Positions 1 to 6,181 of a DNA stretch of 6,181 bases are shown here, piece by piece. Within the stretch, counting starts at the first letter, position 1. The number at the start of each line of letters is the position of its first letter. The position numbers were made by a program, and so were the translations under genes. Under the pieces are notes generated by a model that made no database searches, had not been told where the DNA came from, and saw only the letters and a list, made by a program, of their open reading frames with translations. Origin of the DNA: Chitinivibrionales bacterium (GTDB lineage: Bacteria; Fibrobacterota; Chitinivibrionia; Chitinivibrionales; FEN-1185); contig JAQUMP010000239.1 in the NCBI GenBank assembly GCA_028718065.1, positions 1 to 6,181 of the forward strand, written 5' to 3'.

Positions 1-889
1 GTTCCCGGTCATGACGCGCAACCGTGGGGTCAATGAAAAATTGGTCATGCGTATCATCGACCCCATGTCCGCCAATATCACCATCGACCAGCTCGGTTTT
101 TTGCCGCAGATGCTTGCCACCTTCGAAGAAATTATTCTAAAGCCCGACGGCATTATCCTCGTGACCGGTCCGACCGGGTCGGGCAAAAGTTCCACCTTGT
201 ACGCGGCCCTGCAGAAAATTTACGATATCACCAGAAATATTGTTACCATGGAAGATCCGGTGGAAGTCTGCGTCGACGGCATAAACCAGGGGCAGATTAA
301 CACCAAGGCGGGCTTTACGTTTGCGGAAGGAATGCGCTCGATTTTGCGTCAGGACCCCGACGTCATCATGGTGGGCGAAATGCGCGACCGGGAGACCTCC
401 GAAATGGCGATCCAGGCGGCGCTCACCGGCCATTTGGTGTTTTCCACCCTGCACACCAACGATTCGGCCAGCTCTTTTACCCGTCTTATGGACATGGGGC
501 TGGAACCGTATCTTATTACCTCCACCATCATCGGGATCCTGGCGCAGCGCCTCGTGCGCAAAATCTGCCCGAAATGCCGCGAAGCCTACGACCCCGATCC
601 CGCGCTGCTGGCGCATATCGGCATTAAAGCAGGCGTCAAGCTCTATCGCGGCAAAGGGTGCGGACTCTGCAACCGCACCGGGTACAAAGGGCGCATGGGC
701 ATTTTTGAGCTGCTGGTTCCCGACGCCACGATTCGCAAGATGGTACTGGAACGCCGCACGACCGACGATATCAAACAATATTGCTTCAAGCGCGGCGGCC
801 TGGATACCCTGCGGCGCGATGGGTTGCGCAAGGCGATAGAAGGCGCCACGACCCTCGATCAGGTACTCGGGGCGACCCAGAATGATTAA
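1..889 (+). CDS. PilB/GspE-family type IV pilus or type II secretion assembly ATPase, C-terminal part (5' truncated)
   Basis: This cytoplasmic hexameric ATPase powers pilus or pseudopilus assembly at the inner membrane. The frame is open from the first full codon (base 2), so the true start and the N-terminal domain lie outside the window; the ATG at base 11 is internal. Numbered from that Met, the C-terminal ATPase domain shows Walker A GPTGSGKS (53-60), the Asp box TMEDPVE (79-85), Walker B within RQDPDVIMVGEMRD (113-126) and the His box HLVFSTLHTNDS (141-152). It also has the paired cysteines of the zinc-binding element, C186/C189 and C217/C220, with GRMGIFELL after the second pair. The Cys motif and the TGHLVFSTLHTND form favour an assembly ATPase (PilB/GspE) over a PilT retraction motor. 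PilB and GspE cannot be separated without the N-terminus; the PilM-like gene at the far end slightly favours a pilus role. The stop overlaps the start of the following helicase gene. Confidence 0.93.
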   Translation, partial: FPVMTRNRGVNEKLVMRIIDPMSANITIDQLGFLPQMLATFEEIILKPDGIILVTGPTGSGKSSTLYAALQKIYDITRNIVTMEDPVEVCVDGINQGQINTKAGFTFAEGMRSILRQDPDVIMVGEMRDRETSEMAIQAALTGHLVFSTLHTNDSASSFTRLMDMGLEPYLITSTIIGILAQRLVRKICPKCREAYDPDPALLAHIGIKAGVKLYRGKGCGLCNRTGYKGRMGIFELLVPDATIRKMVLERRTTDDIKQYCFKRGGLDTLRRDGLRKAIEGATTLDQVLGATQND

Positions 890-3098
890 GGCCACCTCCG
901 GCGCGTCGATTCTTGACACAATGGTATTAAACCCGGTTCAGTACGAGGCGGTTTGCTACGATGGGGGACCGCAGCTCGTGTTCGCGGGCGCCGGCACCGG
1001 CAAAACAAGGGTCCTAACCGCCAAGATCGCCTTTCTCATCGAACAAAAAAAGATTTTGCCCGCTCAAATTTTCGCCGCCACGTTTACCAATAAGGCCGCC
1101 GCGGAAATGCGCGCGCGCCTCGAAACGGTCTTTGGGCTGCCGTGCCAGGGTCTGTGGATCGGCACCTTTCATTCCCTGTGCGCCCGTTTGCTGCGGCGCC
1201 AGGCCGACAAGCTCGGGTTCCCGGCTTCGTTTACCATTTACGATAGCGACGACCAGGTCAAGCTCCTTAAAAAGATCCTGCTCCAGTATAAAATCGACGA
1301 GCGCGTTATGACCCCGCGCAGCGTGGCCGGGGCGATTTCAAAATTCAAAAACGCCTGCGTTACGCCCGCGCAGGCCGCCGCGCGCGAAGGCTCTTTTTAC
1401 GACCGGGAAATCAACCGCATTTATGAGGCCTATCAAACCGCGTTGAAAAAAGCGGCCGCCCTGGATTTTGACGACCTGCTCATGCAGAGCGTGCTGCTGC
1501 TGCGCAATTTCGGCGACGTGGCCGCGCACTACCAGGATTTTTTCCGGTATGTGCTCATCGACGAATACCAGGATACCAACCTGGCTCAGTTTTATTTTGT
1601 CAAGCTGCTGGCGGCGCGCCACAACCATGTGTTTGCCGTGGGCGACGACGACCAGAGCATTTACGGGTGGCGCGGCGCCGTGGTGGACAATATTCTTTCG
1701 TTCGAAAAGCATTTTACCGGCACTAAAATATTTACCCTGGAGCAGAATTACCGTAGCACGGGCCCGATCCTCTCGTTTGCCAACGAGGCCATAACTCCCA
1801 ACGTGCATCGCGCGCGTAAACGCTTGCAAGCCACGCGCCCGGGCGGCGTGCCGGTGGTGGTATCGCAATACCGCGACGACCGGGACGAGGCGGACGCCGT
1901 GGCCGATACCCTGGCCGCCAGCATTGCCGGCGCCTGCGCGGCCGGTGAGATGGCCATTCTGTTTCGCACCAATGCCCAATCGCGCGTGTTTGAAGAGACC
2001 CTGCGCAAACGCAAGATCGCCTACAAACTGGTGGGCGGCACCAGTTTTTATGAACGCAAGGAGATCAAGGACTGCCTGGCCTACCTGCGCCTGCTCGCCA
2101 ATCCGCTGGACGATATCAGTTGCGAGCGCATCCTGAACGTGCCGCCGCGCGGCCTGGGGGAAAAAACGGAAGGCGCGCTGCTGGAATACGCGGGGCAAAA
2201 ACAAAAGTCTCTTTTGCAAACGATATGCTCCGAGCCGCTCGATCCGTTCGGGCCGCGCGCGCAGCGGGGCCTGCAGGATATAAAATCCGTGTTCGAGCTT
2301 TTGGGCGAAATGAACGCGCGCAAGGAAAGTCCGCACGAGATTTTAAACCAGATGCTCACGCTCACCGGGTACCTGGACAACCTGGAGAACGACGATTCCG
2401 AAGTCTCGGAAAACCGTATTGAAAATGTCAACGAACTGGTGAATGCGCTCACAACCTGGAACGAGGAAAACCCCGACAAATCCCTGTGCGATTTCCTGGA
2501 GGAAGTGTCGCTCGTGAGCGATATTGACGAATGGGACAAAACCGCGACGGCCGTTAATCTCATGACCATGCATTGCGCCAAGGGGCTTGAGTTTAAAACG
2601 GTGTTTTTGGTTGGCTGCGAGGACGGGATTCTGCCGTCGCGCCAGAATTTTGACGACGAGCGCAAAATAGAGGAAGAACGCCGCCTTTTTTATGTGGGCA
2701 TAACGCGGGCGATGAATGCGCTCTATTGCTCCTACGCCCTGCAGCGTTTCCGGTTCGGCATGGTAACGCCCATGGCGCCCTCGCGCTTTCTACGGGCCAT
2801 CGACCAAAAGAGCTACACCTTTATCGATACGAGCAGCGCCTACGCGCCGCCGCCGCGCTCCGAAACGCCGCAGTTTTCGCGCCGCGATTTTGCCGGGCCC
2901 TCGGTCAAGGACGATTACAGCTATTCCCAGGAAACGGTCCAATACCATCGTGGCCAGCAGGTGCTGCATAAGGTTTACGGCCAGGGAAAAATCCTGGCCA
3001 TTAACGGCTTCGGCGCCGATATGCGCATGACCGTGCTCTTTACCGACGGCAGCCGGCGCAAGATGATCGCCAAATACGCGCAACTGGAAATCGCATGA
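882..3098 (+). CDS. pcrA: ATP-dependent 3'-5' DNA helicase, PcrA/UvrD family (SF1A)
   Basis: This helicase unwinds DNA in nucleotide-excision and mismatch repair, removes recombinase filaments and helps with replication-transcription conflicts. At 738 residues it matches the usual length of about 725-740. Visible motifs in order: Q motif LNPVQYEAV (16-24), Walker A AGAGTGKT (35-42), motif Ia TFTNKAAAEMRAR (67-79), GTFHSLC (94-100), motif II LIDEYQDTN (225-233), motif III VGDDDQSIYGWRGA (253-266), motif IV QNYRST (288-293), motif V MTMHCAKGLEF (561-571) and motif VI ERRLFYVGITRA (599-610). A Pro/Ser-rich linker (about 650-688) leads to a C-terminal PcrA-type Tudor-like domain (about 689-738, ending KYAQLEIA), which binds RNA polymerase in characterised PcrA proteins. 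The ATG at 882 overlaps the upstream stop by 8 bases. The family normally begins a few residues before the Q motif, so Met14 (base 921) is an equally good start. Neither has a strong ribosome-binding site. PcrA and UvrD names are both used for this family. Confidence 0.95.
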   Translation: MIKATSGASILDTMVLNPVQYEAVCYDGGPQLVFAGAGTGKTRVLTAKIAFLIEQKKILPAQIFAATFTNKAAAEMRARLETVFGLPCQGLWIGTFHSLCARLLRRQADKLGFPASFTIYDSDDQVKLLKKILLQYKIDERVMTPRSVAGAISKFKNACVTPAQAAAREGSFYDREINRIYEAYQTALKKAAALDFDDLLMQSVLLLRNFGDVAAHYQDFFRYVLIDEYQDTNLAQFYFVKLLAARHNHVFAVGDDDQSIYGWRGAVVDNILSFEKHFTGTKIFTLEQNYRSTGPILSFANEAITPNVHRARKRLQATRPGGVPVVVSQYRDDRDEADAVADTLAASIAGACAAGEMAILFRTNAQSRVFEETLRKRKIAYKLVGGTSFYERKEIKDCLAYLRLLANPLDDISCERILNVPPRGLGEKTEGALLEYAGQKQKSLLQTICSEPLDPFGPRAQRGLQDIKSVFELLGEMNARKESPHEILNQMLTLTGYLDNLENDDSEVSENRIENVNELVNALTTWNEENPDKSLCDFLEEVSLVSDIDEWDKTATAVNLMTMHCAKGLEFKTVFLVGCEDGILPSRQNFDDERKIEEERRLFYVGITRAMNALYCSYALQRFRFGMVTPMAPSRFLRAIDQKSYTFIDTSSAYAPPPRSETPQFSRRDFAGPSVKDDYSYSQETVQYHRGQQVLHKVYGQGKILAINGFGADMRMTVLFTDGSRRKMIAKYAQLEIA

Positions 3099-3107
3099 TT
3101 ATCACCC

Positions 3108-3112
3108 GGAGG
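3108..3112 (+). promoter_or_regulatory. Shine-Dalgarno site for gatC
   Basis: GGAGG lies 11 bases before the gatC ATG, in the 25-base gap after the helicase stop. It is the strongest Shine-Dalgarno match of any gene in the window and supports the start at 3124. Confidence 0.8.
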
Positions 3113-3123
3113 TTAAAATTACT

Positions 3124-3408
3124 ATGATCGACCGCGAGCAAATACGGCATGTGGCGCGCCTGGCGCGCCTTAAATTAACGCAAGCCGAAGAAGAACAATT
3201 AACCGGACAAATGGGCGCGATAATCCGGTACGTCGAACAGTTAAATGAAGTCGATACCGCCGGGGTCGAGGCCACTAAACTTGCGGCGCCCGGCCACAAG
3301 CCCCTGCGCGAGGACAGGGCAGTTCCATCCTTGACACAGGAAGAAATATTAAAAAATGCGCCCAAGGCCAAAAAAGGCTTTTTTGCCGTGCCGAAGGTGA
3401 TCGGGTAG
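3124..3408 (+). CDS. gatC: Asp-tRNA(Asn)/Glu-tRNA(Gln) amidotransferase subunit C
   Basis: GatC is the small subunit of the GatCAB complex, which converts misacylated Glu-tRNA(Gln) and/or Asp-tRNA(Asn) to the correct amidated forms in the cytoplasm. It wraps around GatA and stabilises its contact with GatB. The 94 residues match the usual length of about 95. Family signatures are the N-terminal helix IRHVARLARLKLT (7-19), the acidic stretch and QMGAIIRYVEQLNEVDT (29-45), an REDRAVPSL segment (62-70), and the C-terminal NAPKAKKGFFAVPKVIG (78-94), matching the common 'NAP...GFFxVPxVI' ending. The start follows a good GGAGG site. gatA and gatB, often adjacent, are not in the window: the next gene is kdsB, ten bases downstream. 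The catalytic subunits must therefore be encoded elsewhere, as happens in many genomes. Tight spacing suggests co-transcription with the helicase and kdsB. Confidence 0.93.
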   Translation: MIDREQIRHVARLARLKLTQAEEEQLTGQMGAIIRYVEQLNEVDTAGVEATKLAAPGHKPLREDRAVPSLTQEEILKNAPKAKKGFFAVPKVIG

Positions 3409-3410
3409 GG
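3405..3410 (+). promoter_or_regulatory. Probable Shine-Dalgarno site for kdsB
   Basis: GTAGGG overlaps the gatC stop codon (3406-3408) and ends 8 bases before the kdsB ATG. The match is moderate (AGGG core). Its overlap with the gatC stop suggests translational coupling. Confidence 0.5.
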
Positions 3411-3418
3411 CAAAACCT

Positions 3419-4159
3419 ATGAACCCTAACATTCTCTGCGTCATTCCGGCCCGCTTCAGTTCGCAACGCCTGCCCGGCAAGCCCCTCAAATTAATTAAGG
3501 GCCTGCCGCTGGTCATGTGGGTTTACAACCGGGTCCGGGAGGCGAACGTTTTTACCGATGTTATCGTGGCGACCGACGATCAGCGCATTTACGATGCGGC
3601 TGTTTTGAATGGCGGTAAAGCCGCCCTGACGGCCGCAAGCCACGAATCCGGCACGGACCGCGTCAACGAAGTCGTCCGGGAATTTGCAATGTCACATGTT
3701 GTAAACGTTCAGGGCGATGAGCCACTGGTGCCCGTGCAATTGCTAAAAATGTTCGCGGCCGAGCTTAAAAATATCGATGATAATTCCTTGCTTACCTGCG
3801 TTGCCCATGCTACAATTGAGGAAAGCGCGTCTCCGCATGTCGTTAAGGCTGTTTTAAGGGCAAACGGCGAGGCGCTCTATTTTTCCCGTGCCGCCATTCC
3901 CTGCGATTACCGTGCAACAACGGAGGGTGCGCGGCTTAAGCATATTGGTATTTATGGGTTTTCAAAAGCGGGTATCGCCCGGTTTTGTGCATTGCCCAAA
4001 GGAACTCTTGAGGCCCGGGAAAAACTGGAACAATTGCGGGCGCTGGAACACGGCATGGTTATCCGCTGCCTGAAAACGGAGTACGATGGATTAAGCATCG
4101 ATACCGCTTCGGACCTCGCCGAATTTCGGGCCAGGGTTGGTGCAGACGAGGTCGATTAA
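3419..4159 (+). CDS. kdsB: 3-deoxy-manno-octulosonate cytidylyltransferase (CMP-KDO synthetase)
   Basis: The enzyme joins CTP and KDO to give CMP-KDO plus pyrophosphate, activating KDO for transfer to lipid A in lipopolysaccharide synthesis; it is a cytoplasmic, Mg-dependent homodimer. At 246 residues it is close to the E. coli enzyme (248). Visible motifs are the nucleotide-binding loop IPARFSSQRLPGKPL (9-23, with R12, R17 and K21), VIVATDD (48-54), SHESGTDR (74-81), VVNVQGDEP (94-102, where D100 matches a Mg ligand), VVKAV (141-145), ALYFSRAAIP (152-161), KHIGIYGF (174-181), LEQLRALE (203-210) and IDTASDL (227-233, where D228 matches the second Mg ligand). All expected catalytic positions are intact. 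The C-terminal IDT motif and the KHIGIYG motif separate it from other sugar cytidylyltransferases such as NeuA. It sits ten bases after gatC; no other LPS gene is in the window. Confidence 0.95.
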   Translation: MNPNILCVIPARFSSQRLPGKPLKLIKGLPLVMWVYNRVREANVFTDVIVATDDQRIYDAAVLNGGKAALTAASHESGTDRVNEVVREFAMSHVVNVQGDEPLVPVQLLKMFAAELKNIDDNSLLTCVAHATIEESASPHVVKAVLRANGEALYFSRAAIPCDYRATTEGARLKHIGIYGFSKAGIARFCALPKGTLEAREKLEQLRALEHGMVIRCLKTEYDGLSIDTASDLAEFRARVGADEVD

Positions 4160-4165
4160 GGCGGA
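4158..4165 (+). promoter_or_regulatory. Shine-Dalgarno-like AAGGCGGA bearing on the start of the HD-GYP gene
   Basis: AAGGCGGA begins within the kdsB stop codon. Its GG core (ending at 4164) lies 10 bases before an in-frame TTG at 4175 but 31 bases before the ATG at 4196. If it is functional it favours the TTG start, adding seven residues (MFGKHYP). Confidence 0.35.
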
Positions 4166-4195
4166 TTATTTTTCTTGTTTGGTAAACATTATCCT

Positions 4196-5650
4196 ATGAA
4201 AAATGAACTTATCCAACTGCTCGTAGTCGACGATGAAAAAGCGATCTGCACGATTTTAGGGCAATATCTTCAGAAAAACAACTACACGGTTTTTACCGCC
4301 GGCAGCGGTGATGAAGCCTTAAAAATCATCGAACAGAATAAAATCGACCTGGTATTGACCGATATTAAAATGCCGGGTATGTCGGGCGTTGAATTACTCA
4401 AATGGATCCGGGAGCACAACCGGTCGATTCCGGTGCTTATTACCACGGGATTTCCAACGCTCGATTCCGCCATTGAGGCGCTCAAACTCGGGGCCTTCGA
4501 TTATCTTACCAAGCCATTTCACCTGGAAGAGATCGGCGAAAAAATTAAACGGGCGCTCAGCAGCAAGCGTCTCGAAGAAGAAAATCTGCTGTTTTCAAAA
4601 TTAGTTTCCTTGCACGAAGTCACCAAGGTACTCGCATCCACGCACCAGTTGCTTGAATTGCACTATAAAATTCTCGATTTTTCCATGAAAATTTCACGTT
4701 CCGACGGCGGCGCCCTCATGTTGCATAAAGAAAGCAACCGCCCTTTTTTAACCGACACCTCACCGGCCCCCTACGACCGCAGCTTCTGGGACGACGGCCA
4801 GTTTTACGATCTAAATGCCTGGGTCGTTAAAAACGGCGAGCCGCTGATTATGGAGGCAAATCCCAGCAAGACCCTGGCCGGTTTTATCCGGTTGCCAGCC
4901 CAGGTCCAATCCTATATCGCCTTTCCCTTAAAAACTTCGAGCCGCACGCTGGGGGTGCTTAACTTAGTGCGAAGCCTCGGCAATGATTCTTTTTCAAACG
5001 TGGACCTGGAAATAATAACCGTTCTTGCTTCGCAAGCCAGCATCTCCATCGAAAACGTCCGGCTCTATCAGGACATTCAGGACAATTATCTTAAAACGAT
5101 CCATGCCTTCGCGCTGGCGGTGGAAGCCAAGGACCAATACACGCACGGTCATTCGGAAAACGTAATGAAATACACCGTCGTGCTGGCCAAACATCTGGGG
5201 CTGGGCCAGGAGGAAATAGAGCACGCCAAATACGCGGGGCTCCTGCACGATATCGGCAAGATCGGCATCAGCGAATCGATCCTGAACAAGGCGGGCAGGT
5301 TGACACCGGAGGAATTCGACCAGATCAAGCGCCATCCCGAGCTGGGCGGGCGCATTATCGCCGATGTCCCCTTTTTAAAGGCGCTGGTCCCGCTCGTTTT
5401 GCACCATCACGAATTTTATAACGGCAAAGGCTATCCGGACGGCCTGCATGGCGACGATATTCCCTTCAGCGCGCGCATCCTTTCCATTGCCGACGCCTAC
5501 GAAGCCATGACGTCCGACCGGCCCTACCGTCACGCTTTGTCGCCGGCCACGGCATTTGAAATTTTAAAAAAGGAACGGGGGCGGCAATTCGATCCGCAGA
5601 TGGTGGATGCTTTTTTGAATATCATGCAGGGAAAAGCGGATGAAAAATAA
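4196..5650 (+). CDS. Response regulator REC-GAF-HD-GYP, predicted cyclic di-GMP phosphodiesterase
   Basis: This is a cytoplasmic two-component output protein predicted to hydrolyse c-di-GMP when its receiver is phosphorylated. Numbering is from the ATG at 4196 (484 residues). The REC domain (about 5-120) has the acidic pair D12/D13, phospho-acceptor D56 in LTDIKMPG, T84 and K106 in LTKPF, all intact. A helical linker leads into a GAF domain (about 138-290), a possible second sensory input. The HD-GYP domain (about 295-475) shows H319 in THGHSENV, H351-D352 in LLHDIGKIG, H380 in RHPELGG, H404/H405 in HHE, the GYP triad (412-414) and D433 in SIADAYEAMTSDRPYR. These are the metal ligands and signature of catalytically competent members. 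No DNA-binding domain or membrane segment is seen. The cognate histidine kinase is not in the window. An in-frame TTG at 4175 is an alternative start with a better ribosome-binding site. I chose the ATG because REC domains normally begin only a few residues before the VVDDE strand. Confidence 0.93.
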   Translation: MKNELIQLLVVDDEKAICTILGQYLQKNNYTVFTAGSGDEALKIIEQNKIDLVLTDIKMPGMSGVELLKWIREHNRSIPVLITTGFPTLDSAIEALKLGAFDYLTKPFHLEEIGEKIKRALSSKRLEEENLLFSKLVSLHEVTKVLASTHQLLELHYKILDFSMKISRSDGGALMLHKESNRPFLTDTSPAPYDRSFWDDGQFYDLNAWVVKNGEPLIMEANPSKTLAGFIRLPAQVQSYIAFPLKTSSRTLGVLNLVRSLGNDSFSNVDLEIITVLASQASISIENVRLYQDIQDNYLKTIHAFALAVEAKDQYTHGHSENVMKYTVVLAKHLGLGQEEIEHAKYAGLLHDIGKIGISESILNKAGRLTPEEFDQIKRHPELGGRIIADVPFLKALVPLVLHHHEFYNGKGYPDGLHGDDIPFSARILSIADAYEAMTSDRPYRHALSPATAFEILKKERGRQFDPQMVDAFLNIMQGKADEK

Positions 5651-5709
5651 AGACACGCGTATTTCGCTTTCATTATTGTATATTAAAATAAAAATCCATT
5701 CGTACGCCT
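5651..5709 (+). promoter_or_regulatory. AT-rich intergenic gap, possible weak promoter for the PilM-like gene
   Basis: This 59-base gap is the largest in the window and is AT-rich at its centre. It contains -10-like hexamers TATATT (5679-5684) and TAAAAT (5684-5689). No acceptable -35 box is found 16-18 bases upstream of either, and there is no Shine-Dalgarno sequence before the ATG at 5710. A promoter is possible but unproven. Confidence 0.25.
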
Positions 5710-6181
5710 ATGCCTAAAGCACGCCTGATAAACGGCTTTCATTTCAGCAACAAATTCATTTCGGTGGTGCAGTATCAGCCCGATGATAATGCCGTCGTAA
5801 GCATTGTCATTAAGCCTCTGCAGGAGGGCGCGGGTGATTGGTGGCAGGGCCTGGAGGCCGATTTTAAGTCGATCATCACCGATTTAAAATTTACAAACCG
5901 TAACGTGATCTGCGCCCTGCCCTCGGAACGCGTGGTGGTCAAACGCATCCTGCTGGACCACGACGAGCCCGACGTGGGCGCGGCGCTCTACTGGGAATTT
6001 TCGCAGCAGGTCGTGGGTTCGATCGACGAATACGTGCTTGATTTTAAGGAGAACGAAGATCGCGTTTTGCCGGACGGGTCCAAGGAATATCTGGTGGTGG
6101 CCTGCCGCAGCGAGGCCCTTAAAAAGCTCACCGCCATGATGCGCGCGAGCAAACTTAACCCGGTCGTTTGCGATGTCGACC
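5710..6181 (+). CDS. PilM-like type IV pilus assembly protein, actin-like ATPase fold (3' truncated)
   Basis: The reading frame stays open for 157 codons to the window edge. It begins MPKARLINGFHFSNKF and includes VICALPSERVVVKRILLD, ALYWEFSQQVVGSIDEYVLD, EYLVVACRSEALKKL and, at the end, LNPVVCDVD. This order matches PilM: the 'ALP...V..R' strand, a 'WE..Q..P...DEYVLD'-like segment, a 'YLVVA.R...L' strand and an 'L.P..VDV' turn. PilM is a cytoplasmic actin-like protein that links PilN/PilO to the pilus ATPase. The start is well bounded: an in-frame TAA lies at 5689-5691 and ATG is the only standard start after it. No Shine-Dalgarno site is visible. The N-terminal segment, where PilM usually reads roughly 'GIDIGSSSIKVVQ', is GFHFSNKFISVVQ here, so the phosphate-1 motif looks degenerate. 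Another actin-fold family member, such as a GspL-like protein, is possible. The rest of the gene and any pilNOPQ neighbours lie beyond the window. Confidence 0.65.
   Translation, partial: MPKARLINGFHFSNKFISVVQYQPDDNAVVSIVIKPLQEGAGDWWQGLEADFKSIITDLKFTNRNVICALPSERVVVKRILLDHDEPDVGAALYWEFSQQVVGSIDEYVLDFKENEDRVLPDGSKEYLVVACRSEALKKLTAMMRASKLNPVVCDVD

Noticed and set aside
137..919. Long open frame on the minus strand (260 codons) opposite the ATPase gene.
   Set aside because: The + strand frame encodes a clear PilB/GspE ATPase with all motifs. The minus frame has no recognisable domain and is explained by the codon bias of the opposite strand.
913..941. TTGACA at 913-918 near the helicase start, a possible -35 box.
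   Set aside because: The sequence at the expected -10 position (around 935-941) is GC-containing and does not resemble TATAAT.
1338..2336. Long open frame on the minus strand (332 codons) opposite the helicase.
   Set aside because: It lies entirely within the helicase gene, whose motifs are unambiguous. The minus-strand translation shows no family signature.
3331..3359. TTGACA at 3331-3336 followed by AT-rich sequence, a possible promoter for kdsB.
   Set aside because: No -10-like hexamer sits 16-18 bases downstream: the TATTAA and TAAAAA candidates are only 10-13 bases away. It lies in gatC coding sequence.
3366..3387. Hairpin-like inverted repeat near the end of gatC (GGC, C bulge, six A, GGC loop, six T, GCC), resembling a terminator.
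   Set aside because: It lies inside the conserved gatC C-terminus (KAKKGFFAVP), so codon content explains it. The stem is mostly A-T, has a bulge and a three-base loop, and no T-run follows the stem.
5631..5673. Short inverted repeats after the HD-GYP gene (AAAGCG/CGCTTT and ATGAAA/TTTCAT), a possible terminator.
   Set aside because: The stems are only 6 bp with long loops or bulges, they compete with each other, and no T-run follows.

Overview
The window holds six protein-coding genes, all on the + strand and closely packed. The first is cut at its 5' end by the window and the last at its 3' end. I found no RNA genes, insertion sequences, CRISPR arrays or long repeats. No stretch over 60 bases lacks a gene.

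The organism is probably a Gram-negative bacterium of moderate GC. CMP-KDO synthetase (kdsB) points to a lipopolysaccharide outer membrane. gatC points to tRNA-dependent amidation for making Gln-tRNA and/or Asn-tRNA. The PilB/GspE-type ATPase and a PilM-like protein point to type IV pilus or type II secretion machinery. This mix fits many Deltaproteobacteria-like or FCB-group lineages (Fibrobacterota, for example), but the sequence alone does not settle the phylum.

Layout: (1) C-terminal part of a PilB/GspE-family assembly ATPase, 1-889. (2) A PcrA/UvrD-type SF1 helicase, 882-3098, overlapping the ATPase stop by 8 bases if the first ATG is used. (3) gatC, 3124-3408, with the clearest Shine-Dalgarno site. 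(4) kdsB, 3419-4159, ten bases later. (5) A REC-GAF-HD-GYP response regulator, about 4196-5650, predicted to hydrolyse cyclic di-GMP. (6) After a 59-base AT-rich gap, the start of a PilM-like actin-fold protein, 5710 to the window end.

Gap sizes of -8, 25, 10, about 36 and 59 bases suggest that genes 1-5 are co-transcribed; gene 6 may have its own promoter. Housekeeping genes (DNA repair, tRNA amidation, LPS precursor) lie between two pilus/secretion genes, with a c-di-GMP effector just before the second. That is suggestive because c-di-GMP controls pili in many bacteria, but the link here is positional inference. All genes fall in known families and I see no convincing evidence of an undescribed system. 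The most unusual detail is the degenerate nucleotide-binding motif at the start of the PilM-like protein.
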